Positions 19,047-26,519 of a stretch of 64,000 nucleotides of DNA are shown piece after piece (within the stretch, counting starts at the first letter, position 1; each line of letters starts with the position of its first letter). A model generated the notes under the pieces. The model had not been told where the DNA came from. It was given only the letters and a program-made list of their open reading frames with translations, and searched no databases. The DNA is from Chloracidobacterium validum (GTDB taxonomy: Bacteria; Acidobacteriota; Blastocatellia; Chloracidobacteriales; Chloracidobacteriaceae). The position numbers and the translations under genes are program-made. The stretch spans positions 1,657,501-1,721,500 of the forward strand of contig NZ_CP072648.1 of the NCBI RefSeq assembly GCF_018304825.1, given 5' to 3'.

Positions 19047-19994
19047 CTACTCTTTTTGCAGCATCAGCCAGTCAAAAGCCGCCTTGGCAACCGTTGCGCC
19101 GTCGCCAAAAGCGGTTGACAGGCTCGACAGGAGCGGACGGGTGGTATCGCCACAAGCCCAAACGCCCGCGCACGAGGTCGCGCCATGGCGGTCGGTCAGA
19201 ATGTATCCGTCAGCATCGCAGGCCAATTGTCCGGCAATGAGTTCCGTACCGGCGACAACCCCGAGCGCGAGGAAAACACCCGCGACTGAAAGCGTCGTCT
19301 GAAAGGGCGATTCGCCTGGTCGTGATGTTTCCGTAATAACGCGCTCGACGCTAGCTTGACCTTCAATCGCCAGCAGCCGGGTATGCGTCATGACGCGAAT
19401 GCGCGGATGCTGCAAAACACGGTCGCGGTAGAGCGGCCGCGCGCGAAACGTTGCCGAACGGTGAACCAACGTCACCTGACAGCCGGCTTGATCGAGCATG
19501 AGCGCTTCCTCACAAGCGCCGTCTCCGCCCCCAACAATGATGACCGGCTTTCCAGCATATCGCTCCTTGTCGCGGGTGGCGGAAGTACTGACACCACGCC
19601 CGACGAACTCCCGTTCACCGGGCACACCCAGCCACCGTTTGCGGACGCCAAGCGCCAAAACCAAGGCGTCTCCAACAAATGCTTCTCCGCCCTCAATGAT
19701 CGCGCGGCGTGTGGCACAGTCCACGTTGGTGACTGGCGCATCGGTTTTGAAGCGCACGCCTTCGCGCAAAAGATGAACGGTCAGCCGTTCGGCGATGTCC
19801 GCGCCGACCAGTCCATAAAAACCAGGGCAGTCCACCGAGCGGTTGTAGCTGCGAAGCAACTGACCGCCAAGCTGGGCGCTGGCTTCCAGCAGCAACGGCT
19901 CCAACCCAAGCCGCTTGCCCCACAGGGCGGCGGCAATGCCGGCCGGCCCGCCGCCAACAATCAGAAGCTCCGTCTGGTTACTGCCCTCGGCCAT
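19047..19994 (-). CDS. Thioredoxin-reductase-like flavoprotein lacking the redox CxxC
   Basis: 315 aa. FAD motif VGGGPAGIAAALWG, NAD(P)H motif IIVGGGDGACEEALML, and GVWACGDTTRPLL near the C-terminus show the low-molecular-weight TrxR fold. In true thioredoxin reductases a CxxC lies just before the NADPH motif; here that site (about residues 138-141) reads SATR, so both cysteines are gone. It may act as ferredoxin/flavodoxin-NAD(P) reductase or another NAD(P)H oxidoreductase. It lies 18 bases after the acyl-CoA dehydrogenase gene, which raises the possibility of an electron-transfer link. Confidence 0.85.
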   Translation of the reverse strand: MAEGSNQTELLIVGGGPAGIAAALWGKRLGLEPLLLEASAQLGGQLLRSYNRSVDCPGFYGLVGADIAERLTVHLLREGVRFKTDAPVTNVDCATRRAIIEGGEAFVGDALVLALGVRKRWLGVPGEREFVGRGVSTSATRDKERYAGKPVIIVGGGDGACEEALMLDQAGCQVTLVHRSATFRARPLYRDRVLQHPRIRVMTHTRLLAIEGQASVERVITETSRPGESPFQTTLSVAGVFLALGVVAGTELIAGQLACDADGYILTDRHGATSCAGVWACGDTTRPLLSSLSTAFGDGATVAKAAFDWLMLQKE

Positions 19995-20012
19995 CGTCGT
20001 TGTCCGTTTCGC

Positions 20013-21194
20013 TCAATCGGCGAGCAGTAGCTTCGCAATGGTGTTGAGCTGCATGAACGAGGTTCCCTCGTAAATTTTCCCAATCTTTGAGTCGCGGAAG
20101 TACTTTTCGACCGGGTATTCCTTGGTGAAACCATAGCCGCCAAAGATTTCGACGACCTGAGAAGTCACGCTTTCCGCCACTTGAGACGTAAACCACTTCG
20201 TCATTGCGGCTTCCTTGACAAAAGGTTGCCCAGCATCGCGCAACCGCGCGGCATTATAGACCATCAAGCGCGCGGCTTCGATGTGGGTGGCCAGTTCGGC
20301 AATCTGGTGCTGAATGGCTTGGAAGTCGGCAATTCGCTTGCCGAATTGCACCCGCTCCTTGGCGTAGCGGATGCCGTGTTCGAGCGCGCCCGCGGCGACG
20401 CCGACCATCTGTGCGCCGATGCCGATCCGGCCCTCGTTCAGCGTTTCAATGGCAATCTTGTAGCCCTTGCCGACTTCGCCCAGAACGTTGGACTTCGGCA
20501 CCCGGCAACCTTCCAGAATCAGTTCGCATGTCGAAGACGCCCGAATCCCCAGCTTGTTTTCCTTCTTGCCAACGGAAAAGCCGGGCATGTCGCGTTCGAC
20601 CAAAAAGGCCGTGATGCCCTTGTAGCCGGCTTCCGGGTTGACCGTTGCGAAGACGATAAACAGACCGGCTTCGGCTGCATTGGTAATCCAGAGCTTGCGG
20701 CCGGTCAGTTCCCAGCATTCGCCTTTGTCCACAGCGCGGCAACTCAGGGCGAACGCATCGCTACCCGAACCGGCTTCCGAGAGCGCATAGGAAGCCAGCA
20801 TCCGCGTCGCCAGTTTTGGGAGGTAGTGCTTTTTCTGGTCTGGCGTTCCCCAGCGCAGGATGGCGTTGTTGACGAGGGTGTTCTGCACGTCCACGATGAC
20901 GGCAGCCGAGGCATCCACCTTGCCCAGCTCCTCAACGGCCAGCGCCGCCATGAAAAACGAGCCACCTGAACCCTCATACTCAACCGGAATCTCGACCCCC
21001 ATCAGCCCCAGTTCAAAACACTGGTCAAGCAGTGAGGTTTCAAAAATCCCCGCCTCATCCATGCGTGCCACATGGGGACGAATGCGCTCGCGGGCAAAAT
21101 CCGCCACGCTATCTCGAAACAGACGTTCATCATCCGAAAGCATCGTCAGGGCTGAGATTGGGGACGCAACCGAAACAGGGGCAGCAGCAGACAT
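20013..21194 (-). CDS. Acyl-CoA dehydrogenase
   Basis: 393 aa, full length. Landmarks: FARERIRPHVARMDEAG, YALSEAGSGSDAFAL at the FAD and substrate region, LWITNAAEAG, and FGKRIADFQAIQHQIAEL. The C-terminal part carries VEIFGGYGFTKEYPVEKYFRD and IYEGTSFMQLNTIAK, whose Glu is the catalytic base of short/branched-chain enzymes. Start ATG 21194 has GAAGGAG upstream. It flavinylates and desaturates acyl-CoA, passing electrons to ETF; no etf gene is visible. First gene of a minus-strand unit with the TrxR-like protein. Confidence 0.95.
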   Translation of the reverse strand: MSAAAPVSVASPISALTMLSDDERLFRDSVADFARERIRPHVARMDEAGIFETSLLDQCFELGLMGVEIPVEYEGSGGSFFMAALAVEELGKVDASAAVIVDVQNTLVNNAILRWGTPDQKKHYLPKLATRMLASYALSEAGSGSDAFALSCRAVDKGECWELTGRKLWITNAAEAGLFIVFATVNPEAGYKGITAFLVERDMPGFSVGKKENKLGIRASSTCELILEGCRVPKSNVLGEVGKGYKIAIETLNEGRIGIGAQMVGVAAGALEHGIRYAKERVQFGKRIADFQAIQHQIAELATHIEAARLMVYNAARLRDAGQPFVKEAAMTKWFTSQVAESVTSQVVEIFGGYGFTKEYPVEKYFRDSKIGKIYEGTSFMQLNTIAKLLLAD

Positions 21195-21406
21195 CGCGGA
21201 ACTCCTTCTATAAACCTAACGTGAGATAAAAAACGTTTTGTCTGTATAGCACGGCCAGCCCCCAAAAACCGAGCTGCGGACGGCGATGATGACGCGCCAC
21301 AAGGCCGGCGCGTGACCTTGCCGGTTGGGCCAACGGGGACTTTCAGGTACGCTCTCTTGCTTGCTTGCGCCTGCCTCATCACTCACGGCATCATAGCTGC
21401 CTCTGA

Positions 21407-21438
21407 CGCTTGCTTGAGCTGGCGCTTGCTTGAGCTGG
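21407..21438. repeat. Perfect tandem duplication, 2 x 16 bp
   Basis: CGCTTGCTTGAGCTGG occurs at 21407-21422 and again at 21423-21438 with no mismatch. A related TTGCTTGC stretch lies at 21361-21368. The repeat ends 20 bases before the start codon of the monooxygenase-like gene and just upstream of its Shine-Dalgarno site, so it could affect leader structure or be a recent slippage product. Confidence 0.9.
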
Positions 21439-21458
21439 GCGTTGAAAGGAGGTGGATT

Positions 21459-21800
21459 ATGCCCCACGGTCCAGTTGCCATCATGGTTCACCTAAAGGCC
21501 CGCCCTGGGTTTGAAAACAACATCCTTGGCGCGGTCGCGGCGCTGATTGACCCTATTCGCCAGCATCCACACTGCCAATACTATGATTTTCACATTCACG
21601 CTGATGACCCGACCCGCTTCACTTCCTATGAGGTCTGGTCCAGTCTGGAGGCGTTTCGCGCCCATTTGGCATCGCCCTTCATTCAAGCCATGCAGGATGC
21701 GGCTCAGGAGTTTCTTGAGCGCCCACTTGAATATGATGTGCTCCAGAGCATTCAGCCCGTCAAAGCCAACGAAACGACACCAATCCGGCCAACCCCCTGA
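21459..21800 (+). CDS. Antibiotic-biosynthesis-monooxygenase (YgiN-like) domain protein
   Basis: 113 aa from ATG 21459; AAAGGAGGT lies 6 bases upstream and decides the start. The single ABM-type ferredoxin-like fold is seen in VAIMVHLKARPGFENNILGAVAAL, then YYDFHIHADDPTRFTSYEVWSSLEAFRAHL. Family members are dimeric heme oxygenases, quinol monooxygenases or similar. The His and Trp near the strand ends fit, but the exact activity cannot be assigned. It is followed 18 bases later by the zinc-binding gene. Confidence 0.8.
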   Translation: MPHGPVAIMVHLKARPGFENNILGAVAALIDPIRQHPHCQYYDFHIHADDPTRFTSYEVWSSLEAFRAHLASPFIQAMQDAAQEFLERPLEYDVLQSIQPVKANETTPIRPTP

Positions 21801-21818
21801 TAGACGTTCTGGTTCACT

Positions 21819-22280
21819 GTGAATCCCCAGGTGTATGCTGCCAAGCAGCATCTTTACAAATACCGCCAAGCGCTCCTGCAAGCCATTCGTGAGGTGACGG
21901 GCCGACCACTCGAAGCGCCATCCATGTTTGAGCCAACCAGGAGCTACGCTGACAGTTGGCACGAAGTTGGCACGCTGGCGCTGCTGGTGTGGCAGATGAG
22001 CGCACTCGACAGTGATCGCTTCGATGCCAATCCGCGTTGGGAAGCCACTGCCAATGAGACGATTCGCTTTTTGTCGGAACACTGCGCCGGCTGTGGGAAA
22101 CAACTGACACGGCCCACCATCCAGATTTGCCAAGCCTGCCTGACGGGACTCGATGCCCCGACTCGTCAGGCTTTGCAGGCAAGCGAGGTCACGCGCCAAA
22201 TTCAGGCCTACTTGGTTGAGCACATGGGGACGGTCCTGGCAGATGCCGATGCGGACGATGCCAACCTGGATGACGCATGA
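21819..22280 (+). CDS. Hypothetical protein with four-cysteine zinc site
   Basis: 153 aa with GTG start at 21819. I do not recognise the family. The N-terminal half is helical (YAAKQHLYKYRQALLQAI, WHEVGTLALLVWQMSALD). Residues about 88-107 contain CAGCGKQ and QICQAC, a CxxC-x11-CxxC zinc-ribbon-like site. The tail is acidic (ADADADDANLDDA). No transmembrane segment. The stop overlaps the start of the divergent two-domain oxidoreductase as ATGA, so the products are probably made together; a regulatory or scaffold role is possible but unproven. Confidence 0.6.
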   Translation: MNPQVYAAKQHLYKYRQALLQAIREVTGRPLEAPSMFEPTRSYADSWHEVGTLALLVWQMSALDSDRFDANPRWEATANETIRFLSEHCAGCGKQLTRPTIQICQACLTGLDAPTRQALQASEVTRQIQAYLVEHMGTVLADADADDANLDDA

Positions 22281-24214
22281 GGCGACCTGTTCAAGACCCA
22301 CGCACCGGAACCTTCACCTATGCTGAAGCTCCGCCACCGAGCCTGGCGCCGGGTGGCGCGGTGATTCGCGTTACTGGCTGCCTACTCCACGCGGCAGCCG
22401 CGTTACCGGCGACCGAGGCGCAGGCCACGCCATCGGCCCTCGTCCCAGCATCCGCTGCCAAGCCGGGTCTGGTGCGGCGCGTGTGGTCATCGTTTCGGCA
22501 GTCAGGTCTCAAAAAGGCTTATGAAACGTTCGTCACGCGCAAGGTCATACTGCGTTCGATTGAGTATGGGGGCATCGGCATCATTGCCGCGGTTGCGCCG
22601 CGCAGCGGTTTCCGGGTCGGACAGCGGGTTGCCTGGGTTGGTTACGGACAGGACTTGCCGGCGCCGATGGTGTTTGTGTCGGCGGCGCGCTTGATTTCCG
22701 TGCCCGACCACACGCCGGATGACCTCGCCCTGCTGGCGCTGCCAGGCGGGATGGCCTGGCGCGCGGTCGAAGCAGCCGACTTGCGCCTGGGGCTGCCGGT
22801 TGGCGTCGGCGGACAAAATCCGGTTGGGCTGTTGTCTCGCGGACTCTGCCGCCTGTCCGGTGGCGACCTCCACGACCTTGACGCCACCCCACAGCCAGAC
22901 TGGCGGCTGGCAGCTTTGATTGTGACCAGCTTAGCAATCGCCGAACGGATCGCGCCCCAGCTTTCACACATTGCCTTGCCCCAAGCGCGACTGGTGGCCA
23001 GCCTGCCGACACTGCCGGCGGCAGTTTGGTCACACTGTCGCGCCCAGGAAATGCAGGTACGATTTACGTGGGTGGGTGGCGGCGGCGAACAGGATCCACT
23101 GGCCACCGCCGCCTCTCCACTTCCGGCGATGGAAGCCTTCTTGCGATTGGCGGATGACCTCCCACGCGACGGCCGCCCAGCCATCGAAGGCCACGACTTT
23201 GACGCCATTGACGCAGCCGTGGACGCGGCGTTTCGCGCCGATGCTCCACCTGGGCAAGTCGTCGTCGTGAACTATCCGACCTCGGTCGAGGCTCATCCGG
23301 TAACGCGCTTTGACGTTGGGGGAGCGCGGCCCAAGCTAGCCGGGACGGTTGGGCTGGCGCTTGTGACCGACACCAGTGACGAAACACTGAGCGACATCAT
23401 TCCAGCCAAGCAGGTTCGTCTCACCGGACTCGTGGCCGGCCATCCGGAAACGGCCAAACGCCTCGCGCAGACATTCGACAGTGAATATGGCACGAATGAT
23501 GTATCACCGCTACTTTCCGATGGCAGAACGGATGCCGTTCTGATGGGTGGCGCGGCAGATGGCCTGCGTTTTGCCGGTGACATCCTGCGCGGACGACTGC
23601 CGCTTTTTCTCACCACCCTCCCAACCGAGGACGAAAGTGAACTGGAAACATTGTTCCAGTTGGCAATGACGCATGACGCGCCATTGATGATCAACTTCGC
23701 GCGACTCGCGACACCGGCCTTTGCCGAGCTAAAAAAGCTGCGGACAAACGCCACGCCCAGTTGGATGCAATATGACTTTCAAGATACCCGACCGATGCCA
23801 TCGGCCGATGCGACCTTTCGCTTGGCTGAAGCCATTTTGATGGCCATGGTGTTTACTGGAAGCATTCCTGAACGGCTTTATGCCCAGGAAGTCAATCAGG
23901 AGCGCCTAACCACGCTGGCCGTGATGCTGGCGCTCTCAGATGGAAGCAGCGCCCAGATTAGCGCCTCATTCGGCGCTGAACGCCAACAAGAGCGCCTATC
24001 CGCCAGAACGACCGCCGGACAAATCGAGCGCGAAGATGTGACGCCCTCGTTGGCAAGCCAACGAACTTACTTTGAAAATTTTCTCAAGCAGCTTGCCGCC
24101 GGAGAAACGCCCACGCCTACCACGACCCAGATACAACAGGCCATTCGCACGGCGCTGCGCATTCGTGATTCACTCGCGTTTGGGACGGTGATCGGACTTT
24201 CAGCCTCGAACTGA
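22277..24214 (+). CDS. Highly divergent two-domain oxidoreductase (ADH-like plus Gfo/Idh/MocA-like), possibly inactive
   Basis: 645 aa, no signal peptide. Length and layout match fusion proteins that join a medium-chain dehydrogenase to a Gfo/Idh/MocA domain. Residues 62-145 fit the first part (PGLVRRVWSSFRQSGLKKAY, GFRVGQRVAWVGYG, FVSAARLISVPDHT). The later part (LMGGAADGLRFAGDILRGRL; APLMINFARLATPAFAEL) fits the second. Where relatives have a glycine-rich dinucleotide motif and long Rossmann core, this protein has GVGGQNPVGLLSRG (about 176-190) followed by a short unlike segment. Cofactor binding is therefore doubtful. Start overlaps the zinc-site gene. Confidence 0.55.
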   Translation: MRRPVQDPRTGTFTYAEAPPPSLAPGGAVIRVTGCLLHAAAALPATEAQATPSALVPASAAKPGLVRRVWSSFRQSGLKKAYETFVTRKVILRSIEYGGIGIIAAVAPRSGFRVGQRVAWVGYGQDLPAPMVFVSAARLISVPDHTPDDLALLALPGGMAWRAVEAADLRLGLPVGVGGQNPVGLLSRGLCRLSGGDLHDLDATPQPDWRLAALIVTSLAIAERIAPQLSHIALPQARLVASLPTLPAAVWSHCRAQEMQVRFTWVGGGGEQDPLATAASPLPAMEAFLRLADDLPRDGRPAIEGHDFDAIDAAVDAAFRADAPPGQVVVVNYPTSVEAHPVTRFDVGGARPKLAGTVGLALVTDTSDETLSDIIPAKQVRLTGLVAGHPETAKRLAQTFDSEYGTNDVSPLLSDGRTDAVLMGGAADGLRFAGDILRGRLPLFLTTLPTEDESELETLFQLAMTHDAPLMINFARLATPAFAELKKLRTNATPSWMQYDFQDTRPMPSADATFRLAEAILMAMVFTGSIPERLYAQEVNQERLTTLAVMLALSDGSSAQISASFGAERQQERLSARTTAGQIEREDVTPSLASQRTYFENFLKQLAAGETPTPTTTQIQQAIRTALRIRDSLAFGTVIGLSASN

Positions 24215-24248
24215 GGGTTCAGTCACCGACTTGCTTCCAGCCGTTTCA

Positions 24249-24917
24249 TCAAGAGGAAGATTTCGCGCGCCGCGAGCGGCTCTTTTTCAGGGGCGGGGCG
24301 TCGGCTGCCTTGACAATCCGGGCTTGCGGCGTCGTCGGTGGCGGGCTGCTGGGTGGAGCCGTTGTGCCGGGAACGGCGGCTGGCAACGCCGCCGAAGCGC
24401 TGCCGGCAGTCGCGCCGGCAGGAGCCGACTTCGCGGTTTCCTTGGCTGAAGCTCGTGCCGCTTCGGGGGTCAGCGTGGGTGGGTCGTCATCCAGCGCGGT
24501 GGTGCCGGCATCGGATGCGCCAAAACTGAGCAGTGCGGCATCTTCATCGGTCCATAGGTCGAATACGCTGTCGAGTTTTGAGACGGTGAGAATCTGGCGC
24601 ACTGCTTGGGATGGATTCAAGAGCTTGAGCTTTCCACCAGCCCGTTCCGCATGGTGATAGCACTCGATGAGCGAGCCGACACCGGTACTGCTGATGTAGC
24701 TGACCCCGCGTAGGTCAATCAGAAAATTCACATGGCCCGACGCAATGAGGTCGTCCACGCGCGTGGTCAATTCCTCCTGTGCCGTGCTGGGGGCGAGGCG
24801 TCCGACGACTTCCAGGACGCAGACGCCATTGACTTTTTTATCCAAGCGATAGCGAGTTGGCCGTCGCGCCAGCGGGCGACCGGCTCCCCGCTCCCCATCG
24901 TTTTCAGAAGATTTCAT
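24249..24917 (-). CDS. STAS-domain anti-sigma-factor antagonist-like protein with low-complexity tail
   Basis: 222 aa. The STAS domain occupies about 22-130: VCVLEVVGRLAP, NFLIDLRGVSYISSTGVGSLIE with the Ser next to the usual phosphosite, and LKLLNPSQAVRQILTVSKLDSVFDL. This is the SpoIIAA-type fold that binds anti-sigma factors when unphosphorylated. The last 90 residues are Ala/Pro/Thr-rich and end in a very basic run (KKSRSRRAKSSS), which is unusual. No partner kinase or sigma factor is adjacent. ATG at 24917. Confidence 0.85.
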   Translation of the reverse strand: MKSSENDGERGAGRPLARRPTRYRLDKKVNGVCVLEVVGRLAPSTAQEELTTRVDDLIASGHVNFLIDLRGVSYISSTGVGSLIECYHHAERAGGKLKLLNPSQAVRQILTVSKLDSVFDLWTDEDAALLSFGASDAGTTALDDDPPTLTPEAARASAKETAKSAPAGATAGSASAALPAAVPGTTAPPSSPPPTTPQARIVKAADAPPLKKSRSRRAKSSS

Positions 24918-25274
24918 GTCTCACACGCGGCTTGGGCGAAACCAAGCCACCCTGCCCGGCTTTTGAAAAAGCTCGCCTACTGAATCACTGTATGTTTCTA
25001 GGCTGTGTGCTCCTAGAGTAGCCTTGCGTAATGCAGCGCGTCAACCTCTTCACCGAGAAATCATCGGCTTGGCGCAGAAAAATCACCCGCTGGAGTCCAT
25101 TTTTCCATCCGTGCGCTTGATAGCACCCAACTGCGCCAGCAGGCCACGTTGGCGGTCGAGGGTGAGCGATCCAGGTTAAACTGGCTTCTCAACGTGGGAC
25201 ACCCTGGCGTGAACAACCATCTGGGGGCGAATCGGCTGACCTACGCCCCCGACGAACCAAATTCGGCAAAACCG
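24918..25274. other. Intergenic stretch without recognisable gene
   Basis: 357 bases between the STAS gene and rpmG (both minus strand). I find no convincing open frame with a ribosome site and no tRNA or other RNA signature. The only structure noted is the hairpin at 25223-25250, reported separately. The left end should hold the STAS promoter. Confidence 0.5.
25223..25250 (-). terminator. Possible rpmG terminator hairpin
   Basis: GGGGGCG (25223-25229) pairs perfectly with CGCCCCC (25244-25250) around a 14-base loop, about 25 bases beyond the rpmG stop on the minus strand. It is GC-rich and well placed, but no clear U-tract follows, so termination is only probable. Confidence 0.35.
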
Positions 25275-25436
25275 TTATTTGGCTTCCTTGTATTCCACAT
25301 GCCGACGGACTTTGGGGTCGTACTTCTTCAGGACAAGGCGCTCATTGGTATTTTGCTTGTTTTTTTCCGTGTAGTAGCAGTGCGAACTAGCCGAACTTTG
25401 CAACTTGATATTGATACGCTTGCTTGCTTTTGCCAT
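25275..25436 (-). CDS. rpmG: 50S ribosomal protein L33
   Basis: 53 aa, too short for most ORF cut-offs. Reads [20 protein letters not shown], then a [33 protein letters not shown]-type tail split here as [14 protein letters not shown] and [17 protein letters not shown]. This is the L33 core, including the TEKNKxNTxxRLxLKKYxP pattern. Only one cysteine is present, so it is the zinc-free type. It is a component of the large subunit near the E site. It stands alone here; secE, nusG and tRNA-Trp, frequent neighbours of rpmG, are not in the window. Confidence 0.95.
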   Translation of the reverse strand: MAKASKRINIKLQSSASSHCYYTEKNKQNTNERLVLKKYDPKVRRHVEYKEAK

Positions 25437-25553
25437 GGCTCAACGTTTCCTTTCTCTTGGCTCTTCAGCTTCTGTTGGCTCTTCACGTTCCCAAGCCAAA
25501 ACAATCCTGAGAAAAAATGAAGTCTGCGAGTGTGGCTATTTTGGCCACATGGG

Positions 25554-26513
25554 TCAAGTCTTTTTCAACGCTCGCCCATGGGCTGTCGTGAGAAGCTCGG
25601 AGATGACGACGCCGGCAATTGTCAGTGTGCCACCCGCCAGTTCACGCAATCCAAGCCGTTCAACCCCAACGCCAAAGGCAATCAGCGCGGCAAAGACCGG
25701 CTCCAACGTCAACGTCAGTGCCGTCTGCGTCGCGGATACGTGCCGCTGCGCCCAAGTCTGCAACCGGTAGCAAATCATCGTGCCAAAAATGACCAAGTAG
25801 AGTAGTTCCCACGCTTGGCGCCCTGTCAGCGACAGCGGGCGCAACTCTGGGGCCAGGACTGGTGGCACCGGCAACCCAAGGGCAGCCCATCCGGCCAGAG
25901 ACAGCCATCCGGCGGCGGCTACCAGCACGGAGACACCAAGCTGGACGATATTGAGCGTGTCCACATCGGACCGCTCGGCGTAGCGTTCCATAAGGACAAT
26001 GTGGATAGCAAACGGCACGGTGCAACCGAACGACACGGCGTCGCTCCACCGCCAGCCACGTGCCTGGTCATCGGGAAAGCACAACAGTGTGAAACCAACG
26101 AAAGCAATGACCAAGCCAATCAGATTTGCGGCGGTGGGGCGTTGTTTTCCAAACCACGCCCCAAACAACGGCACGAGCAGCACGCTCGATCCAGTAATGA
26201 AGGCGGCCTTGGATGGACTGCCACTCCAGGCCAGACCCTGCGCCTGCAAAACGTACCCAAGCCCTAAAAAAATCCCTAGCCGGACGCCATGCCCAACGGT
26301 TTCAGCCGGGATGTGCCGTAACCGCCAACCCCAAATAAGCAGCATGAAACCAACGGCAAGACCAAACCGCACCATGATGTAGCGCATTGGCGCGAGACTC
26401 GTTGGGTGCGCCGGATTGGTGACGTCTTGCGCGACGACAAACGTACTGCCCCAAATGGCATTGGCCAGGACGAGACCCAGCAATGCCCAGCGGTGGAGCG
26501 TCCAGGTTTCCAT
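25554..26513 (-). CDS. DMT superfamily (EamA) transporter
   Basis: 319 aa with about ten hydrophobic segments in two EamA repeats. Repeat 1 begins ALLGLVLANAIWGSTFVVAQD; repeat 2 carries LTLTLEPVFAALIAFGVGVE with the usual EP motif and ends near LRELAGGTLTIAGVVISEL. Family members export amino acids or other metabolites across the inner membrane. ATG at 26513 is preferred over a TTG at 26519 that directly abuts the upstream stop. The 6-base gap to the LIC_10190-like gene suggests an operon. Confidence 0.9.
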   Translation of the reverse strand: METWTLHRWALLGLVLANAIWGSTFVVAQDVTNPAHPTSLAPMRYIMVRFGLAVGFMLLIWGWRLRHIPAETVGHGVRLGIFLGLGYVLQAQGLAWSGSPSKAAFITGSSVLLVPLFGAWFGKQRPTAANLIGLVIAFVGFTLLCFPDDQARGWRWSDAVSFGCTVPFAIHIVLMERYAERSDVDTLNIVQLGVSVLVAAAGWLSLAGWAALGLPVPPVLAPELRPLSLTGRQAWELLYLVIFGTMICYRLQTWAQRHVSATQTALTLTLEPVFAALIAFGVGVERLGLRELAGGTLTIAGVVISELLTTAHGRALKKT

Positions 26514-26519
26514 ACCCAA

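Noticed and set aside
21195-21250. Imperfect palindrome AACGT...ACGTT upstream of acyl-CoA dehydrogenase as TetR-type operator
   Set aside because: Only five matching bases on each side and AT-rich promoter sequence gives such matches by chance.
24918-25274. Search for a small RNA or tRNA in this gap
   Set aside because: No cloverleaf, SRP, tmRNA, 6S or RNase P signature could be found.
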